Assembly: GCF_004028235.1 (NCBI RefSeq)
Contig: NZ_CP035037.1
Location: 496,001 to 560,000, forward strand
DNA: 64,000 nucleotides
Reading direction: 5' to 3'
Source: Leucobacter muris
GTDB taxonomy: Bacteria > Actinomycetota > Actinomycetes > Actinomycetales > Microbacteriaceae
Part shown: piece after piece, positions 47,104-55,974 of the stretch
Position numbering within the stretch: position 1 is the first letter of the stretch
Layout: every line of letters begins with the position of its first letter
The notes under the pieces: generated by a model
Told to the model about the DNA's origin: nothing
What the model saw: only the letters and a program-made list of their open reading frames with translations
Database searches by the model: none
Position numbers and translations under genes: made by a program

Positions 47104-48488
47104 GGGTCTGTCCGATAAACGGTGTGTGGGATCCGGCGGTTTTCATTCGTGAGTGGTTTTCTCGAACCGTCCGGCGAAGGTGATCGCGAACGCGTTCAGC
47201 GCGGGCTTCCACCTCATCACCCAGCGTGCCCTTCCGCCGCCAGTCGGGTCAAGCGACCGCGTCACGAGGTAGAGACATTTCAGCGCGGCGGCCTCGTTGG
47301 GAAAGTGCCCCCGAGCTCTCACGGCGCGCCGATAGCGAGCGTTGATTGACTCGATCGCGTTGGTCGTGCAGATCACCCGCCGGATCTCGACGTCATACTC
47401 GAGGAACGGCACGAACTCCGCCCAGCTGTTCTTCCAGAGCTGCACGATCGCCGGATACCGTCCGCCCCACTCGGCGGCGAACTCCTCGAACCGATCCTTC
47501 GCCGCCTGCTCCGACGGGGCCGTGTAGACGGGTTTGAGGGAACGGACGATCGCGTCGCGGTGTTGCCGCCCGGCGTAGCGGAAGCTGTTGCGGATCAGAT
47601 GGACGATGCACTGCTGGACGACCGTTTGCTCCCAAGTGGTGTTGATCGCCTCCGGGAGACCCTTCAGCCCGTCGCAGACCGCGATGAGCACGTCCTCGAC
47701 ACCCCGGTTCTTCAGCTCGGTGAACACCTGCAGCCAGAACCTCGCACCCTCCTGACCGTCACCGGCCCAGATGCCGAGGATGTCGCGTTCCCCGTTCACG
47801 GTGACGCCCATCACGACATAGAACGGGGTGTTCCTCACCTGCCCGTCACGGACCTTCACCACGATCGCGTCGACGAAGATCACCGGGTAGAGCGCATCCA
47901 ACGGCCTGCTCGACCATTCGGCGAGTTCCCCGGCGACCTTCTCGGTGATCCGGCTGATCGTGTCCTTGGAGACCTTCGCCCCATAGACCTCGTCGAAATG
48001 CGCAGCGATCTCACCGGTCGTCAACCCCCGAGCGGAAAGGGACAGAACGATCTGATCGATGCCGTCCAGTCGGCGTTTCCGCTTGGGGACGATCACCGGC
48101 TCGAACGACCCGTCTCGATCTCGCGGGACTTCGATCTCGACGGGGCCGATCTCTGTCAGCACCGTCTTGACCCGCGTCCCGTTACGCATGTTCTCGCCGA
48201 TTGGGGTCCCGCCGTGCTCGTGGCCGAGGTGCTCGGTCAACTCGGCATTCAGCGCGGTCTCGAGGACGTTCTTCGTGAGCTGGCTGAGCAGGCCGCCCGG
48301 CCCCGTCAGGCTCACGCCCTGCTCCTTCGCCTGCGCGAGCAAGCGTTCTGCGAGTTCTTTCTGATCGATGATCTCCCCGGTCACGGGATCAATCATCTCG
48401 TCGTCAACAACGACAGTGGTCGTGTCAGCCACGGCCATCTCCTTTCGGATCAGGCCGGACCCTCACACACCATTATTCAGACAGTCCC
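47104..48488 (-). mobile_element. IS256-family insertion sequence, copy 2 (1385 bp)
   Basis: The element has the same length and ends as the copy at 13,899, in opposite orientation, with its own 8-bp duplication (GGGACCAA). It interrupts the S8 peptidase gene between the His- and Ser-bearing parts. Confidence 0.96.
47143..48438 (-). CDS. IS256-family transposase (copy 2)
   Basis: The 431-residue protein is identical in sequence to the transposase at 13,949-15,244 and is intact. Confidence 0.96.
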   Translation of the reverse strand: MAVADTTTVVVDDEMIDPVTGEIIDQKELAERLLAQAKEQGVSLTGPGGLLSQLTKNVLETALNAELTEHLGHEHGGTPIGENMRNGTRVKTVLTEIGPVEIEVPRDRDGSFEPVIVPKRKRRLDGIDQIVLSLSARGLTTGEIAAHFDEVYGAKVSKDTISRITEKVAGELAEWSSRPLDALYPVIFVDAIVVKVRDGQVRNTPFYVVMGVTVNGERDILGIWAGDGQEGARFWLQVFTELKNRGVEDVLIAVCDGLKGLPEAINTTWEQTVVQQCIVHLIRNSFRYAGRQHRDAIVRSLKPVYTAPSEQAAKDRFEEFAAEWGGRYPAIVQLWKNSWAEFVPFLEYDVEIRRVICTTNAIESINARYRRAVRARGHFPNEAAALKCLYLVTRSLDPTGGGRARWVMRWKPALNAFAITFAGRFEKTTHE

Positions 48489-49048
48489 GGGACCAAAGTG
48501 GCGGCACCTGGTCGGAGCGGCGCATCTGACACCTTCGCATTCACCCATGGCACGAGCAATGCGACTGCCCTCGTTACCCGTGAAGCAAGCCGTTTATTCG
48601 ATGTCCTTGAAGCGGGCGCGGACCTCGACGATCCGAATTTTCCAGCACCGCAATACCATCCTGTGCTGGCTAAGGCGCTTCTCGTTCATTCGAGTGCCTG
48701 GGGCGAGCGTTCAGTCCGTCTGCGTCAGCTCCTCGAAATGGATTCGCAGCAAGCACGTCGAGAACTCAGTGCCCTTCTTGGCTATGGCGCTCTCGACCTT
48801 ACGCGCCTAGGCAATGCAGCTACCAACCGTGCTGTTCTGATCGCGGGCGGTTCCATCGAGCGCGAGCAGAGGCACACTTACCAGATTCCTCTCCCGTCGT
48901 CTTTACGAGCTCGCCGCGAATGGCACCGAGTGACCATCACATTGGCCTACATGGCTCCGACTGCCGGCCAACTTACGAGATATCGCGGAACCAAGGTGTT
49001 CTTCGAGACGCCAGATAAGCAGATTACGGCGGGAGCAAGAGCCGAAGC
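48489..49048 (+). pseudogene. S8 peptidase, fragment 2 (catalytic Ser region)
   Basis: After the duplicated GGGACCAA, the frame continues VAAPGRSGASDTFAFTHGTSN with the nucleophile Ser in GTSNATAL (about 48,549-48,566). Deleting IS copy 2 and one duplication joins it perfectly to fragment 1 as PGTKVAAPG. The rest encodes a helical region and the start of a beta-rich C-terminal domain. It ends at IS copy 3. Confidence 0.88.
49041..49048. repeat. Target-site duplication of IS256 copy 3
   Basis: GCCGAAGC here is repeated at 50,434-50,441, directly after the element. Confidence 0.95.
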
Positions 49049-50433
49049 GGGTCTGTCCGATAAACGGTGTGTGGGATCCGGCGGTTTTCATTCGTGAGTG
49101 GTTTTCTCGAACCGTCCGGCGAAGGTGATCGCGAACGCGTTCAGCGCGGGCTTCCACCTCATCACCCAGCGTGCCCTTCCGCCGCCAGTCGGGTCAAGCG
49201 ACCGCGTCACGAGGTAGAGACATTTCAGCGCGGCGGCCTCGTTGGGAAAGTGCCCCCGAGCTCTCACGGCGCGCCGATAGCGAGCGTTGATTGACTCGAT
49301 CGCGTTGGTCGTGCAGATCACCCGCCGGATCTCGACGTCATACTCGAGGAACGGCACGAACTCCGCCCAGCTGTTCTTCCAGAGCTGCACGATCGCCGGA
49401 TACCGTCCGCCCCACTCGGCGGCGAACTCCTCGAACCGATCCTTCGCCGCCTGCTCCGACGGGGCCGTGTAGACGGGTTTGAGGGAACGGACGATCGCGT
49501 CGCGGTGTTGCCGCCCGGCGTAGCGGAAGCTGTTGCGGATCAGATGGACGATGCACTGCTGGACGACCGTTTGCTCCCAAGTGGTGTTGATCGCCTCCGG
49601 GAGACCCTTCAGCCCGTCGCAGACCGCGATGAGCACGTCCTCGACACCCCGGTTCTTCAGCTCGGTGAACACCTGCAGCCAGAACCTCGCACCCTCCTGA
49701 CCGTCACCGGCCCAGATGCCGAGGATGTCGCGTTCCCCGTTCACGGTGACGCCCATCACGACATAGAACGGGGTGTTCCTCACCTGCCCGTCACGGACCT
49801 TCACCACGATCGCGTCGACGAAGATCACCGGGTAGAGCGCATCCAACGGCCTGCTCGACCATTCGGCGAGTTCCCCGGCGACCTTCTCGGTGATCCGGCT
49901 GATCGTGTCCTTGGAGACCTTCGCCCCATAGACCTCGTCGAAATGCGCAGCGATCTCACCGGTCGTCAACCCCCGAGCGGAAAGGGACAGAACGATCTGA
50001 TCGATGCCGTCCAGTCGGCGTTTCCGCTTGGGGACGATCACCGGCTCGAACGACCCGTCTCGATCTCGCGGGACTTCGATCTCGACGGGGCCGATCTCTG
50101 TCAGCACCGTCTTGACCCGCGTCCCGTTACGCATGTTCTCGCCGATTGGGGTCCCGCCGTGCTCGTGGCCGAGGTGCTCGGTCAACTCGGCATTCAGCGC
50201 GGTCTCGAGGACGTTCTTCGTGAGCTGGCTGAGCAGGCCGCCCGGCCCCGTCAGGCTCACGCCCTGCTCCTTCGCCTGCGCGAGCAAGCGTTCTGCGAGT
50301 TCTTTCTGATCGATGATCTCCCCGGTCACGGGATCAATCATCTCGTCGTCAACAACGACAGTGGTCGTGTCAGCCACGGCCATCTCCTTTCGGATCAGGC
50401 CGGACCCTCACACACCATTATTCAGACAGTCCC
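49049..50433 (-). mobile_element. IS256-family insertion sequence, copy 3 (1385 bp)
   Basis: This is the third copy with the same ends and length, in the same orientation as copy 2 and 560 bases from it. It has a different 8-bp duplication (GCCGAAGC), so it arose by an independent insertion. Confidence 0.96.
49088..50383 (-). CDS. IS256-family transposase (copy 3)
   Basis: The 431-residue protein is identical to the other two transposases and is intact. Confidence 0.96.
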   Translation of the reverse strand: MAVADTTTVVVDDEMIDPVTGEIIDQKELAERLLAQAKEQGVSLTGPGGLLSQLTKNVLETALNAELTEHLGHEHGGTPIGENMRNGTRVKTVLTEIGPVEIEVPRDRDGSFEPVIVPKRKRRLDGIDQIVLSLSARGLTTGEIAAHFDEVYGAKVSKDTISRITEKVAGELAEWSSRPLDALYPVIFVDAIVVKVRDGQVRNTPFYVVMGVTVNGERDILGIWAGDGQEGARFWLQVFTELKNRGVEDVLIAVCDGLKGLPEAINTTWEQTVVQQCIVHLIRNSFRYAGRQHRDAIVRSLKPVYTAPSEQAAKDRFEEFAAEWGGRYPAIVQLWKNSWAEFVPFLEYDVEIRRVICTTNAIESINARYRRAVRARGHFPNEAAALKCLYLVTRSLDPTGGGRARWVMRWKPALNAFAITFAGRFEKTTHE

Positions 50434-50685
50434 GCCGAAGCAGAGTTCCGTGCCGTCCGCCGAGGGAGCTGCCAACACGAAATCATCGAAGGCGATCAGT
50501 CGATGATTTTTGGAGAAGGTGGAACGCTTCCCATTCACGTTGAGTGCATGAAAGATGGACAGACTCTGCGAAAGGGAAATGCCGTTCGATACGGTCTTGT
50601 CGTCTCTGTCGAAACCAGAGTTGAGACCTCGACCACTGTTCACGAAGAGGTGCGCGCAAGCCTCCGAGCGATGGTGCGCGCATAG
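50434..50685 (+). pseudogene. S8 peptidase, fragment 3 (C-terminal end)
   Basis: After the duplicated GCCGAAGC the frame continues EFRAVRRGSCQHEIIEGDQS and ends at the TAG at 50,683, with a beta-rich segment NAVRYGLVVSVETRVET. Removing both IS copies and one duplication each gives a continuous frame with fragments 1 and 2, apart from the one-base deletion. The total is 552 residues from the relaxase junction. The gene therefore suffered at least four separate damaging events. Confidence 0.85.
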
Positions 50686-50771
50686 GCTAGGCAACGCATC
50701 CAAGGTTAGATCTACTCCGAGTCACGGCTCGTGGGTCGCGCGGAGAATACCGAGTATCTCTTTGGCACCCT

Positions 50772-50794
50772 GGTCTGATGCAAGAAATCAGACC
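50772..50794. terminator. Hairpin downstream of the peptidase remnant
   Basis: GGTCTGAT and ATCAGACC form a perfect 8-bp stem with a 7-base loop, 86 bases after the peptidase stop and 47 bases before the integrase. No T-run follows, so a protein-binding site is an alternative. Confidence 0.4.
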
Positions 50795-50841
50795 TCACTG
50801 CCAGCCGCATACCGGTATTTGCTCTAGCGTTTCGCGTCCGG

Positions 50842-52035
50842 ATGAGGTGTATCTTGGCTAGACCTCGGACCCCTATCGGCACGTTCGGAAAAATCAGCCA
50901 CCGCAAGATCACCACGGGTGTATGTCAAGCCCGGGCACGTTACCGCGACTGGGATGGAAAGCTGCGAGCCGTGCAGTGCACTGGGGCGACGAAAGCCGCC
51001 GCCGAACTCGCGCTCAAGCGAAAGCTCTCCGAGCGATCGCTCTTCCAACCCGGGTTTGCTGGCCTCAGCGCCGACAGTACGTTCGCGAAGCTCGTGGACT
51101 ACTGGCTTGAGGACATGGAGGTCGAAGACCGGCTCTCACGAACCACCCGGAACCTCTACGAGCGGAACATGCGAACCCTCGTCGCCCCGTCGTTCGCCGA
51201 GCTAACATTGCGCGAAATCGGAGTCGCACGGTGCGACTACTTCCTGAAACAACTCGCGAAGCAAAGCTATAGCCGTGCCCGTCAGGCTCGCGTGGTTCTG
51301 CGCCTCGCGCTCGGGCTTGCAGTGCGGCACGAAGTGATCCCACGCAATCCGATGGATCACGTCTCTCGGCTGCGCCGACCCGCTCGTACTCCTGATGCGT
51401 TCGAGGGCTCGGAGATCGAACTGATCCGCGAGGCCGTGCGCGAGTGGGAAGAGCGAAAGATCGTGGCTGGCCCAAAGCCAGACGGACAGCTCGGGCAGAT
51501 CATCGAAGTGCTCCTCGGCACCTCCGTTCGGATCGGCGAAGTCCTTGCGATCCGTATCCGAGACCTCGACCTCCGCAGCGCAATCCCAACGGTCAGGATC
51601 ACGGGCACCATCGTCAGCAGGAAGGGCGAACCGACTCACCGCCAAGATCACCCGAAGACCTCACGCTCGGTGCGGACGATCGCACTGCCGCAGTTCGCGG
51701 TGGCCGCGATCCGCGCGCGGATCAAGAAGCGGCTTTCGATCGACCCCGATGCGCTTCTGTTCTGCAACCGCAACGGCGATCCACTCACGACGAACAACGT
51801 CCGCCGCCGACTCCGCGACGTGATGGACAAAGCAGGACTGAACGGAGTGACCCCGCACCGATTCCGCCGCACCGGAGCGACTGCAGTCAACCAGGCTGGC
51901 GGCATCGACCTCGCGGCCGAGCTTCTCGGACACACCGACTCGCGGATCACAGCTCAGCACTACATCGTGCGTAATGATCTAGTGAACCCGGCCACCGCCC
52001 GCATGCTGGAGGAGAGGTACGGTGGCACCGCGTAA
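50842..52035 (+). CDS. Tyrosine recombinase/integrase (second, intact)
   Basis: The 397-residue protein has an N-terminal SAM-like core-binding domain (about 65-155, TFAKLVDYWLEDME). Its catalytic domain has Arg in LLGTSVRIGEVLAIR, HxxR in TPHRFRRTGAT, GH in LLGHTDSRIT and Tyr in AQHYIV. It could be the recombinase of a separate or nested element. A TTG at 50,854, preceded by GAGGTG, is an alternative start (MARPRTPIGTFG). It faces right, towards the tRNA-Pro remnant. Confidence 0.88.
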   Translation: MRCILARPRTPIGTFGKISHRKITTGVCQARARYRDWDGKLRAVQCTGATKAAAELALKRKLSERSLFQPGFAGLSADSTFAKLVDYWLEDMEVEDRLSRTTRNLYERNMRTLVAPSFAELTLREIGVARCDYFLKQLAKQSYSRARQARVVLRLALGLAVRHEVIPRNPMDHVSRLRRPARTPDAFEGSEIELIREAVREWEERKIVAGPKPDGQLGQIIEVLLGTSVRIGEVLAIRIRDLDLRSAIPTVRITGTIVSRKGEPTHRQDHPKTSRSVRTIALPQFAVAAIRARIKKRLSIDPDALLFCNRNGDPLTTNNVRRRLRDVMDKAGLNGVTPHRFRRTGATAVNQAGGIDLAAELLGHTDSRITAQHYIVRNDLVNPATARMLEERYGGTA

Positions 52036-52103
52036 TCTGATCAGCCTAGAGCCGGGGAGCCCCGCCGCCCTGTCGCGCCTCCGAGCACTCCTATCGGCAC
52101 CAT

Positions 52104-52139
52104 TGTCAGAAAAGTTCCCGAATGGGAAGTTATCTGACA
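52104..52139. repeat. 36-bp near-perfect palindrome after the second integrase
   Basis: Arms TGTCAGAAAAGTTCCC and GGGAAGTTATCTGACA match at 14 of 16 positions around the 4-base spacer GAAT. The size and symmetry fit a tyrosine-recombinase core site, and it begins 69 bases after the integrase stop. Confidence 0.7.
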
Positions 52140-52248
52140 GCACTGACGTGAGGGCTCGCCGCAGTCCAGTTGCTTGGAAGAGATCGCCAAGAAGTCACCA
52201 TAAACCCCGTTCCGGGGCTCGATGTGGCTCACATCGAGGCGCGGAAGT

Positions 52249-52259
52249 TAGTGGGCCAA
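52249..52259. repeat. Right-end copy of TAGTGGGCCAA
   Basis: This 11-mer matches the two left-end copies at 19,806-19,816 and 19,829-19,839. Its presence near both ends of the element suggests an integrase arm site. Confidence 0.6.
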
Positions 52260-52362
52260 TCTAGTGGTCAACGTCCTGCAAAGCATGAAATCCATGACGC
52301 GCTGTGCAACGCTAGAAAGGGAATAACCCCGGTCAAGTGGGGTAAACCGGTCGACGTCTTAC

Positions 52363-52392
52363 CTGGGGGGTCAAGGGGTCGCAGGTTCGAAT
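52363..52392 (+). other. attR candidate: tRNA-Pro 3' remnant, left half
   Basis: CTGGGGGGTCAAGGGGTCGC and the following AGGTTCGAAT match the anticodon 3' side, variable loop and T arm of tRNA-Pro(GGG). The TCAAGG word fits the damaged tRNA at 19,526 rather than the intact one at 19,606. The remnant continues at 53,702 as AATCCTCTCAAC after an IS3-family insertion. It defines the likely right boundary of the element. Confidence 0.65.
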
Positions 52393-52429
52393 TGAATTGG
52401 CCTGGTTTGAGTTCCGACCGGTTTTCCTG

Positions 52430-53341
52430 TCAACCTGTCGGTGACAGAAGTTCCTCGGCCTCAGTATAGTAGGCCTGCTCGACCTCGATCGGGGTACGCA
52501 TATCGAGCTCCCCGTGAAGGCGCTCATGGTTCCACCACCACACGTATTCGAGGGTCGCGAGTTCGACCTGCTCAACCGTCCGCCAGGGGCCCTGCTGTCG
52601 GATCAGTTCGGTCTTGTAGAGGTTGTTGACCGCCTCAGCCATGGCATTGTCAAAACTGTCGCCGACCGTCCCGGTCGAGGGCACTGCTCCGAGTTCCGCA
52701 ATGCGATCCGTATAGACCATGGCGGTGTAATTCGACCCGTGATCGGCGTGATGGATCAGGCCATCGAGCCTGCCGCCCGATTGCCACGCAGCCATATCGA
52801 GTGCCTGCATCGGCAGAACCTCAGATTTCAGCGTCGCAGCGACATTCCAGCCCACGATTCTGCGCGAGTACACGTCAGTGACGAACGCGACATAGGCGAA
52901 CCCAGACCAGGTGGCGACGTAGGTCACGTCGCACACCCAGAGCTTGCGCGGCCCGTCAGCGGCGAATCTCCGGTTGACGAGATCGGCAGGCAGTGCCGCC
53001 GTTTTGTTAGGGCGTGTGGTGAACACGCGCTTTGATTTCCGTACCCCGCGCACGCCGGCGAGCCGCATCAGACGCTCGGTCTGGTCGCGGCCGATCTTCC
53101 ACCCCTCACGCTTCAGCAGGGCATGCATCTTCCGGCGCCCGTACACGCCATAGTGCTTCGCGTGGAGCCGCCGGATCTCAGGGAGGAGCAACTCGTCGCG
53201 CAGCTGCCTGGCTGAGGCCGACCGGGCTTTCGCGGCCCGGTATCCGCGGGAGGTGAGGAACCCACGAACTGCCGCACGCAGCGTACGACAGAGGAACTCG
53301 ACCCCGAAACGATCACGGTACTCGTCGATGAATCTGATCAT
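52430..53341 (-). CDS. IS3-family transposase OrfB (integrase core)
   Basis: The 303-residue protein has the HTH_21 region (HAKHYGVYGRRKMHALL) and a DDE core with Asp in WVCDVTYVATW, Asp in HHADHGSNYTAM and Glu in DNAMAEAVNNLYKTE. Its start overlaps the orfA stop as ATGA, which allows coupled or frameshifted expression of the OrfAB fusion. Confidence 0.93.
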   Translation of the reverse strand: MIRFIDEYRDRFGVEFLCRTLRAAVRGFLTSRGYRAAKARSASARQLRDELLLPEIRRLHAKHYGVYGRRKMHALLKREGWKIGRDQTERLMRLAGVRGVRKSKRVFTTRPNKTAALPADLVNRRFAADGPRKLWVCDVTYVATWSGFAYVAFVTDVYSRRIVGWNVAATLKSEVLPMQALDMAAWQSGGRLDGLIHHADHGSNYTAMVYTDRIAELGAVPSTGTVGDSFDNAMAEAVNNLYKTELIRQQGPWRTVEQVELATLEYVWWWNHERLHGELDMRTPIEVEQAYYTEAEELLSPTG

Positions 53342-53652
53342 TTCGTTCGTGGCCGGTCGAGTTCCTTCGCGAAAAACACGCTCGCGGCTTTGAGTACCTC
53401 GTTGGCCTTACGGAGCTCGCTCACCTCGCGGCGTAACCGCCGGTTCTCCTGGGCCATATCGATCGAGGTGCCAGGCTTCGCGCCGGTATCGATGTCGTAG
53501 CGGCGCTGCCACACGCGCAGCGTCTCCGGGCTCACTCCGAGGAGCCCACCGACGTGTCGGCAGGCCGCGGTCAGCGACTCGTGCTCGGGACGGGCTTCGG
53601 CGAGCATCCGAAGTGCGCGCTGGCGAAGTTCAGGGTCATATTTGCTTGGCAT
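53338..53652 (-). CDS. IS3-family transposase OrfA (helix-turn-helix)
   Basis: The 104-residue protein starts MPSKYDPELRQRALRML. It has an HTH (LLGVSPETLRVWQRRYD) and a leucine-zipper-like C-terminus (NRRLRREVSELRKANEVLK). The ATG at 53,652 is preferred; an upstream in-frame extension reads out through the IS end. Confidence 0.92.
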   Translation of the reverse strand: MPSKYDPELRQRALRMLAEARPEHESLTAACRHVGGLLGVSPETLRVWQRRYDIDTGAKPGTSIDMAQENRRLRREVSELRKANEVLKAASVFFAKELDRPRTK

Positions 53653-53701
53653 CGTAGTTCCATCCTTGTATAAAGATCGGAACTCAAACCAGGCCAATTC
53701 A

Positions 53702-53713
53702 AATCCTCTCAAC
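53702..53713 (+). other. attR candidate: tRNA-Pro 3' remnant, right half
   Basis: AATCCTCTCAAC continues the T arm and acceptor start of the tRNA-Pro remnant interrupted at 52,392. The following TTGAG no longer matches a proline acceptor stem. From here to 53,863 no feature is recognised. Confidence 0.55.
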
Positions 53714-53863
53714 TTGAGGTGCGCTCATTGCCTTGGAGTCTCGCGGTCCGTCGCCTCGCGCCCTGCTCGCGTCGCCACGCTCGAAGGCCGGGGGTGAAGC
53801 GGGATCCCCGCCCGACCCGGTGAACAGTGAGCCGGGGACCCCCCGGCCCGGGGAGCGAACCGC

Positions 53864-54034
53864 CTACGGTTCGCGGGTCCGCATCCACTCGAGGTAGCGC
53901 GCGTAAGGGTCGTCCGGAAGCAGCGGGCTGCTCGCGCGGGCGCGGCGCCGGCGGCTCGGCCTGATCGCTCCGACGGCGTCGAGGGTGTCGCGGAGGGTGG
54001 CGCCGAGCCGCGTCCAGAACCGTGAATCCATCAT
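53864..54034 (-). CDS. Small basic protein, 56 residues
   Basis: The frame starts with ATGATG at 54,034, 6 bases after an AGGAG. It encodes an amphipathic N-terminus (SRFWTRLGATLRDTLDAVGA), an Arg-rich middle and the C-terminus PYARYLEWMRTREP. The good ribosome-binding site and GC-rich third positions support it as real. I do not recognise a family. It is the first chromosomal gene after the element. Confidence 0.55.
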   Translation of the reverse strand: MMDSRFWTRLGATLRDTLDAVGAIRPSRRRRARASSPLLPDDPYARYLEWMRTREP

Positions 54035-54211
54035 TGCGTTCTCCTCGGTCGTCCGCGAGAGGCGGAGGGAAACGGGGATCCCGGGTGCGCCGTCTGGCGG
54101 TACCGAGGAGCCGGGAATCCCAAGGTAGACGGCGCCGGAATGACTGGGCCAGTGCTTGACGGCTCGGTGCGCTCGGTGTAGTGAGCCCGCCGGGACCTCG
54201 ACCTCTCCGCG

Positions 54212-54658
54212 CTACCCCGCGGCCCTCCGCACGACGTCTGCGAGCTGCTCCCAGGCGCGCTCCGTCGGGTCGACGAGCGCGTACGAGGTGGGCCAGAACC
54301 CGCTCTCGTCGTCGAGCGCCGCCTCGGCGCTCACGCCGAACGTCGAGTAGCGCTCCTTGTCCATCTGCCCGCTGCGGAAGAAGACCACGACCTTGCCGCC
54401 CCGCGCATACCCGGGCTGGCCGTAGTAGAGCTTCGGCGCCAGGTCGGGGGCCGCCGACGTGACGATCGAGTGCACCCTTTGCGCCATCTGCCGGTCGCCG
54501 TCGGGCATCTGCTCGATCTTCGCGAGCAGCTCCGCCTCCTCGGCCGCAGCCTTCTTCGCGCCCTTCTCGCGTTTGGCCTCGGCCCTCAGCTCGGCGGCCC
54601 GCTCCTTCATCGCGGCCCGCTCCTGAGCCGAGAACCCGGCCTTCTCCTTCTCAGCCAT
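54212..54658 (-). CDS. DUF1801-domain protein
   Basis: The 148-residue protein has a charged coiled N-terminus of about 60 residues (Lys/Glu/Ala-rich). A DUF1801/YdhG-like domain follows, with YYGQPGYARGGKVVVFFRSG. The family has a frataxin-like or START-like small fold of uncertain function. It stands alone between the element and the sigma-factor gene. Confidence 0.7.
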   Translation of the reverse strand: MAEKEKAGFSAQERAAMKERAAELRAEAKREKGAKKAAAEEAELLAKIEQMPDGDRQMAQRVHSIVTSAAPDLAPKLYYGQPGYARGGKVVVFFRSGQMDKERYSTFGVSAEAALDDESGFWPTSYALVDPTERAWEQLADVVRRAAG

Positions 54659-54794
54659 CTTCCGCCCTCATTCCTCGCGTCGATTCGTGTTCGGCCCAGG
54701 CTAACCGGCGGGGCCCCGACGGCGCTTCTCGATTCCTGATCGAGATGCGGTGCTCGGCGTCCCGCTCAGTGCGGTGCTCCTCGCGGCCGAGGCG

Positions 54795-55974
54795 TCACGG
54801 CGCCACGACGAAGCGCTGCTCCTCCTCGTTCCAGCCGGTCCAGTCCCCGAAGTAGAGGACCGTGGTCTCTTCCTCCTCTTCCTCATCCTCGGGGGTGTCG
54901 GCTCCGGGATCCGGCTCGGCGGTGACGCTCGGATCCGCAGGCCGGTCGCCCGATCCCGGCTCCGAACCCACGGTGCGGCCATCCGCACCGGACGCCCCCG
55001 AGCCGGTTCGAGCGGGCGACTCGTCGACCTGAACGGGCGCGGGGCTCGGCGGCGGGGCGAGGGGCGCCTGGTCGATCGTGGCGGGGATCGAGAACGAGGC
55101 GACCACGGTCGCGGAGGTGGCCAGGGCGGGGACGAGCTTCTGCCGCCACTCGCGGGTGAGCGCGAGCAGACCGGCGATCCCCAGGCCGACGGTGGTGGCC
55201 TGCTCGATGAACTGCGCGTACCGCGAACGGCACGAGTCGCAGGTGGTGAGGTGACGCTCGGCCGCGGCTCTCCGCCGCGCGCCCGGCTTGCCCCAGCGCA
55301 TGATGCCGAAGTGCTCGACCGCGCTCGCGCAGTCGTCGGGCAGCGCAGAGGTCGGCCGGTGCAGGCGCTGGATCCACGCCTTGCGCAGGCCGCCGCGAGC
55401 CCGCTTGAGCAGCACGGAGGTGGAGTTCGGGGAGAGGCCGAGCGATCTCGCGACGTCCTGCACCGGTCGCCCCTCGACATCGACGGCCACGATCACGTCG
55501 CGCCACCGTTCGGGCAGCTCCAGCAGCGCGGCGGCGGCGCGCTGCTCCTGAGCGTCGCCGAGCGCTTCCGGCGAGCTCTCGACGTCATCGGCGGGCAAGC
55601 CCCCGAGGTCGTCGAGCTGATGCATGCGCCGCTGCGAACTCCAGTGGGTGGCGAGCAGCGAGTCCATCGTCTTGTAAGAGGTATCCGCGGAACGATGCGG
55701 AGGGGCCTCCGCCGCCGACCAGCGCTTGGAACACCGACGCGAACGCCTCGGCGACGATGTCCTCCGCGGCCCCCGGATCCTTCTTCGCGGCCCACGATCG
55801 AGCGACCGCGCTGTGGCGCTGCCAGAGCGTTTCGAGCGGCCACGCCTCCCCGTCGCGTACGAGCCGGCACAGCTCCTCGTCGGTGAGCTCGGGGCCGGGG
55901 CCGGGCGCGGCTCTGCCGCGGGCGTCACGGCCGCGGTCATCGCCGCGCGCCGTCTCAGGGGTGCGATCCGACAT
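54795..55974 (-). pseudogene. ECF-type sigma factor with C-terminal zinc-finger/membrane tail, frameshifted
   Basis: From ATG 55,974 the sigma region 2 reads LCRLVRDGEAWPLETLWQRH, then AAEDIVAEAFASVFQAL. The frame then changes at an extra T (55,676-55,677), and the other frame continues as KTMDSLLATHW. Sigma region 4 follows (LPERWRDVIVAVDVEG, then SLGLSPNSTSVLLKRARGGL). The tail has an HxxxCxxC anti-sigma-type finger (HLTTCDSC), one hydrophobic helix and a long acidic/Pro-rich stretch. Total length would be about 393 residues. It is coupled to the upstream secreted-protein gene (TGATG). Confidence 0.8.

Larger units (their letters stand above)
52036..52392. other. Right-end region: palindrome, arm-type repeat and tRNA-Pro remnant
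   Basis: No gene is supported in this 357-base stretch. It holds the recombination-type palindrome at 52,104-52,139, the repeat TAGTGGGCCAA at 52,249-52,259 (also at the left end) and the tRNA-Pro 3' remnant from 52,363. Confidence 0.6.
52393..53701 (-). mobile_element. IS3-family insertion sequence (1309 bp) inside the attR remnant
   Basis: The ends are perfect 25-bp inverted repeats beginning TGAATTGGCCTGG. They are flanked by a 3-bp duplication AAT (52,390-52,392 and 53,702-53,704), as expected for IS3. It carries orfA and orfB. Removing it and one AAT rejoins GGTTCGAATCCTCTC of the tRNA T arm. Confidence 0.93.

Noticed and set aside
47104..50433. Composite transposon formed by IS256 copies 2 and 3
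   Set aside because: The two copies have different target duplications, and the 560 bases between them are an internal piece of the S8 gene. They are independent insertions.
52022..52264. 80-codon open frame after the second integrase
   Set aside because: It runs through the palindrome and repeat region, has no ribosome-binding site of note and no recognisable protein pattern.
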